Shown: piece after piece, positions 1-5,700 of the stretch | How positions within the stretch are numbered: position 1 is the first letter of the stretch | Layout: each line of letters begins with the position of its first letter | Assembly (NCBI GenBank): GCA_027005175.1 | Contig: JALTMC010000212.1 | Location: 1 to 6,536 of the forward strand | Origin: Myxococcales bacterium | Lineage (GTDB): Bacteria; Myxococcota_C; UBA6777 | DNA length: 6,536 nt | Direction of reading: 5' to 3' | The notes under the pieces: model-generated | Told to the model about the DNA's origin: nothing | Database searches by the model: none | The model's input: the letters and a program-made list of their open reading frames with translations, nothing else | Translations under genes and position numbers: made by a program

Positions 1-1
1 C

Positions 2-1471
2 TGCATCGGAGAGGTCACCCCTAAATCTGAGATATGCGACAATATCGACAACGACTGCAATGGGCTTGTCGATGACAATCTCAAGAGAGCTTGTAGCTCA
101 GTTTGTGGAAAAGGGACAGAGACCTGTTACCAAGGGAAATATATTAAGTGTACCGCCCCGCAACCCACAGCAGAGATCTGTGATGGAAAAGACAACGATT
201 GTGACGGCTATATCGACAATCAAAAAAACTTGCAACAGAACTATAGCTTGACGCAGTCTTGCTCGAATCGGTGTGATAAAGGTACGGAGACGTGCTCCTC
301 CACAGGGAAGTGGGTCAGTTGCAGTGCTCCGAAGCCCACAACGGAGATATGCAACAACAAAGACGATGACTGTGATGGCACTCCCGATGACAATGTTTTT
401 CAAGTGTGCTTTGACACCAAGCTTTCGGGTTGTACTTATAACCGTATTTTTAGGAGATGGTTGTGCAAAGGTGTCTGTCGAACGGGGAAGAAAGTATGTA
501 CGGCTGGCGTCTATAGCAAGTCCTGTGTGGGCGATGTCGGTGCCGTCACGGAAGTCTGTCGCGATGGGCTCGACAACGATTGCGACGGAGCGACAGATGA
601 GATCTGTGGAGGCACCTTTCCTTATGCTTCTGTCACCAGCACAGGCTCTTTCCTCGGGGGGCGATACTTTACGGCTGTGAAAAAAACGGCGACAGGGACG
701 TATGCTTTGACGAGTTCTCTGTCAGGGCTTCAATGTGATAAGATGCCATTGTTCCTCACACCTGCTACAAACGCCAGACGTCCTATGAGTTATACCTGCT
801 CGGGCCGAACATTTATCATCAATGTGGGGGCTCACGCGACACTCAAAGGAACCAAGCAAGATAGCTCATTTTATGCTGTTCTTCCTCGCCGAGAGGCGGA
901 TACTATCTGGGGGGTTGCCTCTTGCACAGGAAGTAGAACATGTTCTCTTTCGCGTTCTTATGGTGGGTCTACCCTGACCCAGCGGGGAACGGGGGTTGTA
1001 GATATTACTTCCACCCGTTGTAAAAATGCGACAGGGCCACTCTTTGCTACGATTCTGTCCTCTAGTCTTACGGGCTACGCGACTGCTTACTATTACAATG
1101 GAAAGTGTCGTGTTCGTACGTATGGTCTTGATGGAAAGCTCGCCATTCGGTCCTTCTCCTTTTGGGCACCCAATCCCAAAACGGCAGCATGGTCTGTGAT
1201 TTCGAGCACGGGCTCAGTCATTGCTCAAAATAATTTTGGCGATTCTCGAGCGAAATGGAAGAGTAAGTTTCTCTCCAGCGGGAGCTTATTGTATTATGAT
1301 GTCTTCTTCCCTGCATGGTCGAGAATCGGTGCAGCTTTGGTCCAACCTCGTGTGGGCACTCCCATACATACTCCGGCCCTTCCTACTTCTGGAGGTATCC
1401 GTGTCTATTCACGATATCTTACTTCAACGCAAAGCAAAGCCACTACGTTTAGTGTCATGTTTGTGCAGTAA
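2..1471 (+). CDS. Secreted Cys-rich MopE-motif protein, 5' end missing
   Basis: The reading frame is open from base 2 to the TAA at 1469-1471, giving 489 visible residues. The true start lies left of the window, and the TTG at 230 is an internal codon. Counted from base 2, MopE-type motifs (EIC-x3-4-D-[ND]-D-C-[DN]-G-x2-D) lie near residues 10-26, 58-73, 115-131 and 184-202, each preceded by Cys-rich spacers. Residues 208-489 form a beta-rich region made of three degenerate repeats and ending FSVMFVQ. Motifs of this type occur in MopE of Methylococcus capsulatus (Pfam PF11617, putative metal binding) and are abundant in Myxococcota surface proteins. Abundant paired Cys implies export and disulfide bonding, so an extracytoplasmic location is inferred although the signal sequence is not visible. 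The next gene downstream is a paralog sharing the C-terminal region. The exact function is unknown; metal or calcium binding at the surface is the best guess. Confidence 0.85.
   Translation, partial: CIGEVTPKSEICDNIDNDCNGLVDDNLKRACSSVCGKGTETCYQGKYIKCTAPQPTAEICDGKDNDCDGYIDNQKNLQQNYSLTQSCSNRCDKGTETCSSTGKWVSCSAPKPTTEICNNKDDDCDGTPDDNVFQVCFDTKLSGCTYNRIFRRWLCKGVCRTGKKVCTAGVYSKSCVGDVGAVTEVCRDGLDNDCDGATDEICGGTFPYASVTSTGSFLGGRYFTAVKKTATGTYALTSSLSGLQCDKMPLFLTPATNARRPMSYTCSGRTFIINVGAHATLKGTKQDSSFYAVLPRREADTIWGVASCTGSRTCSLSRSYGGSTLTQRGTGVVDITSTRCKNATGPLFATILSSSLTGYATAYYYNGKCRVRTYGLDGKLAIRSFSFWAPNPKTAAWSVISSTGSVIAQNNFGDSRAKWKSKFLSSGSLLYYDVFFPAWSRIGAALVQPRVGTPIHTPALPTSGGIRVYSRYLTSTQSKATTFSVMFVQ
29..607 (+). 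other. Four MopE-type metal-binding motifs (gene 1)
   Basis: Four Asp/Asn-rich Cys motifs lie at about 29-79, 173-220, 344-394 and 551-607. The cores read DNDCNG, DNDCDG, DDDCDG and DNDCDG. The D-x-D-x-D-G spacing resembles calcium-binding loops of the EF-hand or thrombospondin type 3 kind, with a Cys inserted at the fourth position. Motifs 2 and 3 each end a closely similar segment (92-220 and 260-394), with KGTETC near the start and an EIC..KD motif at the end, so they look like a duplicated module. Metal binding is inferred from the MopE family; no ligand can be read from sequence alone. Confidence 0.75.
623..1468 (+). repeat. Three degenerate protein repeats forming the C-terminal region of gene 1
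   Basis: Three copies of a module of about 88-93 residues lie at 623-886, 908-1171 and 1190-1468. Each opens with an aromatic-x-V segment (YASVTSTG, WGVASCTG, WSVISSTG). Each closes with a strand containing F and then small or hydrophobic residues (SSFYAVLP, RSFSFWAP, TTFSVMFVQ). Copies 1 and 2 each have a Gly-Thr-Gly or Thr-Gly-Thr turn in the middle and a pair of Cys. The pattern is visible in the protein but not as DNA identity, so the repeats are old. The alternating hydrophobic pattern suggests beta-sandwich modules (inference). Confidence 0.65.
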
Positions 1472-1634
1472 TACAGGTGAGTGGCGTACGTGGCACAGCA
1501 AGGTGACTGTCTCTTCTCTCTCTGTTGGACTGTTCCTCTTTCCACGCTGTTTATGTGGACTTCGTACAAAGACTCTCTCTGTTTCATCCCCATTTCATAG
1601 GTGTTAAAAAACACAAGTCAATGTTTTCATAAAA

Positions 1635-1640
1635 AGGAAA
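1635..1640 (+). promoter_or_regulatory. Ribosome binding site of the lipoprotein gene
   Basis: AGGAAA sits nine bases (counted from AGGA) before the ATG at 1648 and supports that start, which leads directly into a signal peptide. The rest of the 176-base gap after the first gene (1472-1647) is C/T-rich and then A-rich. It holds a weak 5-bp inverted repeat, GTGTT-AAAA-AACAC at 1601-1614, and no convincing promoter or terminator. Confidence 0.6.
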
Positions 1641-1647
1641 TATCGGA

Positions 1648-3804
1648 ATGCCTCGTTTTTTAAGAAGCTTTCATAGAACCCGCCTCCTCGGTCTTTCTCT
1701 GCTTGGGCTTGTTTGCTTCTTTTATGCATGTAGTCCTAAACGATTTCAAACGACCCCTCGCTCCTGTAGCAAAGCTTTCGATTGCCCTGGTAGCCTGACT
1801 TGCGTGGGGGGAGTGTGCAAACTGGTGGTGGCGGTCTCTGAGACACCTGCTGAAGGCCTTAAAGACTCAGGTGAATCAAAAAATAATGACGCGGGAGTAG
1901 AAACGACAACAGAGCCTGTCCCAGACAAACCAGAGGCAGTGGTGGAGACGAAGCCAGAAACAGTAGCGGAGACGAAGCCGGAGATGGTGGTGGAGACAGT
2001 GGTGGAGACAGTGGTGGAGACGAAGTCAGAAACAGTAGCGGAGACGAAGCCAGAGGTGGTGGCGGAGACGAAGTCAGAAACAGTAGCGGAGACAAAGTCA
2101 GAAGCAGTAGCGGAGACGACACCAGAGGTGGTAGTGGAGACGAAGCCAGAGGTGGTAGCGGAGACAGTAGCGGAGACGACACCAGAGACGGCTCCAGACA
2201 ATGGTGTTTGTAGCAGTGGTGCGACTCGGGAATGTTATACAGGGGCAACCGGCTGTACTGTTCAAAGTGGTCGGTACAGTTGTATGGGAGTGTGCAAAGC
2301 CGGACAACAACGTTGTGTGAACGGGGTGTGGGGGCTATGCCAAAATGATGTCCTTCCCAAGAGTTCTGAACTCTGTGGAGACTCCCTCGATAACGACTGC
2401 AATGGTGTTGTGAACGAGGGCTGCCCTTGCGATTATCTCAATAAAAGTCAGGGGGTTTGTAAAGGCTCCACACGTAACAGTCAGGGGATATGTGCTCGGC
2501 CTAGCATATATGCTGTTAGTGAGGTTTGCAGTGATCAACTCGACAACAACTGTGATGGTGCTGTGGACGAAGGCTGCCCTTGCAATTATCTTGGTAAACT
2601 GATGGGTGTTTGTGCCACAGCAAAAAACAATGCCAAGGGAGTGTGCGAAAAGCCTGCAAGTTATGACGGTAGTGTGGATAAGTGTGATGGTAAAGACAAT
2701 GATTGTGACGGATCGATAGACAACAACTTTCCTGAAAAAGGTAAGACTTGTCTTATTCGTTCGGCCAAGGGAGAATGCCGCAATGGACAGTGGACCTGTC
2801 CAGGTGGTAGTCTCTTCTGCTTGGCAACAACAAAGCCTGTTACAGAGATCTGTCGTGATTTTAAGGATAATGATTGTGACGGATTTACGGATGAGATTTG
2901 TGGCTTAAGAGTGCCTTTTGCTGTGGTGGAGCGAACGGGACGAATGCAACGTAGTTTTTCTCTCAAGGCGTTGCGGCGCTTCAGTACAGGGGTGTACCAA
3001 ATGCAGTTTCGGTTCCCTCCGTACACTTGTGGTTCCTATCCAGTCTTCCTGTCAGCACTCACTTCAGCCCCTACAGCTTCGAGCTACAACTGCAACACCA
3101 CCAGCTACGACATCACAATGAGTGCACCGCGAACCACGACAGGCGCGGTGGCTGATACAAAGTTCAGTGGTATTCTCCCTCCTGGAACAACGGGTCATGT
3201 GTGGGGAACGGTTAATGCTCGCAAGTGTCAAGCTCTATTACCTTTTAAGTGTTCACAGAGCAACTTCTTTGGAGGTGCCAGTGTGACTCATCCTAAAGCG
3301 GGCGTCTATGAGATCGCAAGTACCCAGTGCAACACCCATAAACGTCCATTCTTTGTGAGTGTTCTGAGCAGCAAAGTCGAAGGTTATGCCACGATAGAAT
3401 ACAGTAGCTCGGGAAAATGCCGGGTCCACACATTCGATCTCAAAGGCCAACGTGCCAATTTGAGCTTTTCTTACTGGATTCCTTCCAACTCTTCTTCTAC
3501 CAGTACGGGGATGGCATGGGCTGTGATAGGCGGTAATGGCGCGATCGTTGCGAGCAATAATTTTCGTGACTCTTTGGCAAAATGGACCGTGAAGCTCAGT
3601 AGTGTTGGTACAACGATTGTTGGTGTGAGTGCAAACTTTCCTGCTTGGAGTAGGCCCAGCGCTGTGCTGGTGAATGCCCAATCTTCTTCTCCTCACACTG
3701 TTAGTGCTCTTCCAGGTTCTTCAGGCGTCTTACTTTTTCCCCGTAAGATCTCGACAGGCTCCCTCTCCATGCCGCGTTTTCTCTCTGTGATGTTTGTGCA
3801 GTAG
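1648..3804 (+). CDS. MopE-motif surface lipoprotein with octapeptide-repeat stalk
   Basis: The product has 718 residues. Residues 1-27 form a signal peptide (basic start, then a hydrophobic core LLGLSLLGLVCFF). Cys28 in FYAC is the likely lipidation site, although Phe at -3 is not canonical. Next come a small C-x5-C-x5-C-x4-C motif (Cys40, 46, 52, 57), an acidic stalk of octapeptide repeats (98-181), a Cys-rich segment (187-240), four MopE-type motifs (near 241, 292, 345 and 400) and a C-terminal beta-rich region (424-718) in three repeats. The protein would be exported by Sec, lipidated and held away from the membrane by the stalk, with its binding modules outermost. Metal binding is inferred from the MopE family (PF11617). 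The C-terminal region and the last six residues, SVMFVQ, match the preceding gene, so the two are tandem paralogs. The gene converges on the transglutaminase-like gene with a 16-nt gap. The true ligand and role are unknown. Confidence 0.9.
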   Translation: MPRFLRSFHRTRLLGLSLLGLVCFFYACSPKRFQTTPRSCSKAFDCPGSLTCVGGVCKLVVAVSETPAEGLKDSGESKNNDAGVETTTEPVPDKPEAVVETKPETVAETKPEMVVETVVETVVETKSETVAETKPEVVAETKSETVAETKSEAVAETTPEVVVETKPEVVAETVAETTPETAPDNGVCSSGATRECYTGATGCTVQSGRYSCMGVCKAGQQRCVNGVWGLCQNDVLPKSSELCGDSLDNDCNGVVNEGCPCDYLNKSQGVCKGSTRNSQGICARPSIYAVSEVCSDQLDNNCDGAVDEGCPCNYLGKLMGVCATAKNNAKGVCEKPASYDGSVDKCDGKDNDCDGSIDNNFPEKGKTCLIRSAKGECRNGQWTCPGGSLFCLATTKPVTEICRDFKDNDCDGFTDEICGLRVPFAVVERTGRMQRSFSLKALRRFSTGVYQMQFRFPPYTCGSYPVFLSALTSAPTASSYNCNTTSYDITMSAPRTTTGAVADTKFSGILPPGTTGHVWGTVNARKCQALLPFKCSQSNFFGGASVTHPKAGVYEIASTQCNTHKRPFFVSVLSSKVEGYATIEYSSSGKCRVHTFDLKGQRANLSFSYWIPSNSSSTSTGMAWAVIGGNGAIVASNNFRDSLAKWTVKLSSVGTTIVGVSANFPAWSRPSAVLVNAQSSSPHTVSALPGSSGVLLFPRKISTGSLSMPRFLSVMFVQ
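1939..2190 (+). repeat. In-frame 24-bp/12-bp tandem repeat coding an acidic stalk
   Basis: This stretch encodes residues 98-181 of the lipoprotein. It holds nine octapeptides of the form V-[VA]-E-T-[KT]-[PS]-E-[TVAM] and three half-units V-[VA]-E-T, 84 residues in all with no interruption. All units are multiples of 12 bp, so gain or loss of copies keeps the frame. The coding strand is strongly purine-rich. The segment has no Cys, Gly or aromatic residue, which fits an extended acidic spacer between the lipid anchor and the Cys-rich modules. Copy number is likely to vary between strains. Confidence 0.9.
2368..2901 (+). other. Four MopE-type motifs of the lipoprotein, including a tandem 51-residue module
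   Basis: The motifs have the cores DNDCNG, DNNCDG, DNDCDG and DNDCDG. Between the first and third lies a direct tandem duplication of a 51-residue module, encoded at 2419-2571 and 2572-2724. Both copies start GCPC-[DN]-YL and share GVC, a second G-[IV]-C, a P-x2-Y and the closing DN-x-CDG-x2-D. Their six Cys align, with one compensated single-residue shift inside the motif. The Cys-rich segment ahead of the first motif (CSSGATRECYTG...) resembles a module common in Myxococcota surface proteins. Calcium or other metal binding is inferred. Confidence 0.75.
2917..3801 (+). repeat. Three degenerate protein repeats forming the C-terminal region of the lipoprotein
   Basis: The copies lie at about 2917-3183, 3202-3483 and 3517-3801. 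They open with FAVVERTG, WGTVNARK and WAVIGGNG. They close with KFSGILPP, LSFSYWIP and RFLSVMFVQ. They correspond one to one with the three repeats of the upstream paralog. For example, repeat 2 shares GKCRV and repeat 3 shares the ASNNF/AQNNF, FPAWSR and SVMFVQ segments. Cys461 and 482 in repeat 1, and Cys561 and 591 in repeat 2, sit where the paralog also has Cys. Confidence 0.65.
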
Positions 3805-3820
3805 CTTCACTTTCCTTGTT

Positions 3821-5461
3821 TCAGTTGAGAACTTTGATTCGTAGTTGCCCTAAGAGTTGGAGAAGGGCGAGTTGTTTTTTGAGTCCACCGCGGGCAAAGA
3901 CGATATGTGTGACATCAGAGGGAAACTGGTTCCAGGTGGCGTCAAGGCTGAGCCAGTGGCCGGGGGATGCTTCGCACTCATTCCAGGCGTGGAAGTAGAA
4001 GTGCCCTCTTTGGTAGGCCACGCCTGTGACGATATCACAAGGAATCGAAACAGAACGTGCCAACGCTGCTAGCAGTGTGGCGTGTTCGTTACAGTCTCCC
4101 ACACGCTTTTTAAGTGTATCCAGAGCACTGGGGATTCCGACAACACTTTGTTTTCGCAAAGCCCCATGAACCCAACGTGAAATCGCTCGAATGGCCCCGA
4201 GGCGATCGCTGGATGTGACGAGGATCTTGCTGGCTTGTTTTCGAATGTTTGGATGCTTGCTCTGAATCAGAGGCGTCTCTTTTAATGCCTCTTTGCGTCG
4301 GTACTCCAATACCATGTCATGGCGTTTCTTTCGGAGAGACCGGCGTTTTCGGGTAGGGCTTCGCAGGAAGCTCTTTGTGGAACGAGAGGTTGAGCGAGGG
4401 CTCGGTTGTGAGGTGCTCTTTGGCAACAAGGGTTTTTGAAGAGCAACAGCCAATGAGAAAGGCTGTTTGGGCCAGGACGCAGGCTCTTCTTTCCTCACTG
4501 TGAGCTCTCGTGTCGCAATGGCAAGTGATTGACGTCCCAAACGCAACACAGGAAAGGACTTGAATGTTACTTTCTCAATGCGAAGACGAAGTTTCTTCCG
4601 GGTGGTAGGAGATGATATCCTGCCGACAAGACCGATGCGTGTGGCTCGAATCAAGTCAAAGCCTTCTTCGATGCCTTTGGGGGCTTCCTGTGCAGACTCT
4701 CGAAGTAGAACCATTCCTCCAGGTGCTTGTTCCTTGAGGATCTTTCCATCTTGGTCGATCCAGGCCAACAGTGTCATCCCTCTGTACTGTTGACGCAAAC
4801 GCAAAGCACGAACAAGCTTCTTTTTTATTCGAATTTGAACGTACTTTTCCACGGTGATAACAGTGTTGATGTAGGAGCGCGACTGTGGATCAAACAAGAC
4901 AGCCTTGAGCTTTTTTCCCGGAGGTGGCTTTTGTGCCGCAATATAGGGTCTCAAAACAGAGGATAACATGGAGGGCCGATAGGGAAGACGCGTTCGAATA
5001 TTGCGTTCACCAACTCGCCACCGCACGCGAAGGTGGGCTCCCACAACCTTTCCATGGACTTGAAATGTACTCAAAGGTGAGAGCAATTTAAACACAAACT
5101 GGCGAAGTCGGTACTTTTTGTCTGTTTGAACTCGTGAGATCACCGTGACCTTTTGAAAGGAACCAAAGAGCTGCATCTTCATTAAAGAACGATTGGAAAT
5201 TCGAAATCCATCTTTTTGTTTTTCTGTGCGTGTGTGGGAATAGCCGATCTTTTTGCCGACCATATAAATACCAGCCCATTCATTCCCAATACTGAGAGGT
5301 TTCTGGACAGCCCAGGGATATAGTTCTTCGATATCCTTGGTGCCTGCATGGGAAGGGCCACTTGCCAAACGAAACATCACAAACACCCATGCCCCAACAA
5401 CACCAACACCCATCCAACGCCACGGCCATAACCAATTTCCAATCATCCGAATCCAGCGCAT
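3821..5461 (-). CDS. Membrane-anchored transglutaminase-like protein
   Basis: The product has 546 residues. Residues 13-32 are hydrophobic after a basic start, forming a signal anchor or signal peptide, so the rest probably lies outside the inner membrane. Residues 60-340 are a beta-rich region starting near GIYMVGKKIGYSHT. Residues 347-390 are a strongly basic Ser/Pro/Arg/Lys linker. The C-terminal region (about 400-546) is a transglutaminase-like core (PF01841) with a complete triad: Cys457 in GDCNEHA, His491 in FYFHAWNE and Asp507 in SLDATWNQ. The tail FPSDVTHI...GGLKKQ is typical of bacterial members of this family. Such proteins may be cysteine proteases, amidases or cross-linkers; the substrate cannot be read here. 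An in-frame TAA at 5474-5476 and a GAGG site fix the start. clpB lies upstream on the same strand beyond a 239-nt repeat-rich gap, and the lipoprotein gene converges from the other side. Confidence 0.9.
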   Translation of the reverse strand: MRWIRMIGNWLWPWRWMGVGVVGAWVFVMFRLASGPSHAGTKDIEELYPWAVQKPLSIGNEWAGIYMVGKKIGYSHTRTEKQKDGFRISNRSLMKMQLFGSFQKVTVISRVQTDKKYRLRQFVFKLLSPLSTFQVHGKVVGAHLRVRWRVGERNIRTRLPYRPSMLSSVLRPYIAAQKPPPGKKLKAVLFDPQSRSYINTVITVEKYVQIRIKKKLVRALRLRQQYRGMTLLAWIDQDGKILKEQAPGGMVLLRESAQEAPKGIEEGFDLIRATRIGLVGRISSPTTRKKLRLRIEKVTFKSFPVLRLGRQSLAIATRELTVRKEEPASWPKQPFSLAVALQKPLLPKSTSQPSPRSTSRSTKSFLRSPTRKRRSLRKKRHDMVLEYRRKEALKETPLIQSKHPNIRKQASKILVTSSDRLGAIRAISRWVHGALRKQSVVGIPSALDTLKKRVGDCNEHATLLAALARSVSIPCDIVTGVAYQRGHFYFHAWNECEASPGHWLSLDATWNQFPSDVTHIVFARGGLKKQLALLQLLGQLRIKVLN

Positions 5462-5466
5462 CCTTG

Positions 5467-5470
5467 CCTC
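5467..5470 (-). promoter_or_regulatory. Ribosome binding site of the transglutaminase-like gene
   Basis: On the minus strand GAGG stands five bases before the ATG at 5461-5459. A TAA in the same frame at 5474-5476 rules out any longer start. No clear -35/-10 pair is visible just upstream, where the sequence becomes low-complexity. Confidence 0.6.
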
Positions 5471-5476
5471 GTATTA

Positions 5477-5690
5477 CTAACCACACAACAACTTAACTAA
5501 CCCAACCAAGCAATAAACAACAACTCAACCAAGCAACCAAGCAACAAGTAACAACTCAACCAAGTAACAAGTACCTCAACCAAGTAACAAGTACCTCAAC
5601 CAAGTAACAAGTAACAAGCAACAACTCAACCAAGCAACAAGTAACAAGTAACAAGCAACAACTCAACCAAGCAACAAACAACAATTAACG
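5477..5690. repeat. Low-complexity heptad-based tandem repeat between clpB and the transglutaminase-like gene
   Basis: The plus strand is A/C-rich with few G, and the minus strand is correspondingly T/G-rich. CTCAACCAAG occurs six times, at 5524, 5555, 5575, 5595, 5625 and 5662. The units from 5555 and 5575 are identical 20-mers. Longer units differ by inserted heptamers of the TAACAAG or CAACAAG kind (30 and 37 bp for the units from 5595 and 5625). Flanks at 5481-5523 and 5672-5690 have the same composition without clean periodicity. If clpB and the next gene share a transcript, this stretch is a GU-rich, nearly unstructured inter-gene RNA. No hairpin with a T-tract follows the clpB stop. 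The function is unknown; it may simply be a slippage-grown microsatellite. Confidence 0.85.
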
Positions 5691-5700
5691 AGGAGTTGTG

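Noticed and set aside
1525-1555. Possible promoter for the lipoprotein gene (TTGGAC followed by a T-rich stretch)
   Set aside because: The -35 resembles consensus but no acceptable -10 occurs at 16-18 bp, so there is no real support.
1540-1614. Weak inverted repeats after the first gene (CCAC/GTGG at 1542-1557 and GTGTT/AACAC at 1601-1614) as a terminator
   Set aside because: The stems are only 4-5 bp, and neither is a GC-rich hairpin followed by a T-tract.
1746-2310. Three overlapping minus-strand reading frames opposite the stalk repeat, rich in Ser/Thr/Val or Pro/Leu
   Set aside because: A 12/24-bp repeat without stop codons keeps other frames open by itself. The products are pure low complexity and the plus frame has a signal peptide, RBS and conserved domains.
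5462-5500. Promoter for the transglutaminase-like gene, with TAGTAAT as -10
   Set aside because: It overlaps the ribosome binding region and lacks a properly spaced -35, and T/G-rich low complexity gives such matches by chance.
5477-5690. CRISPR array or iteron-type replication origin in the clpB spacer
   Set aside because: Units vary from 20 to 37 bp, spacers are themselves repeats, and there are no cas or replication genes nearby. It fits a degenerate microsatellite better.
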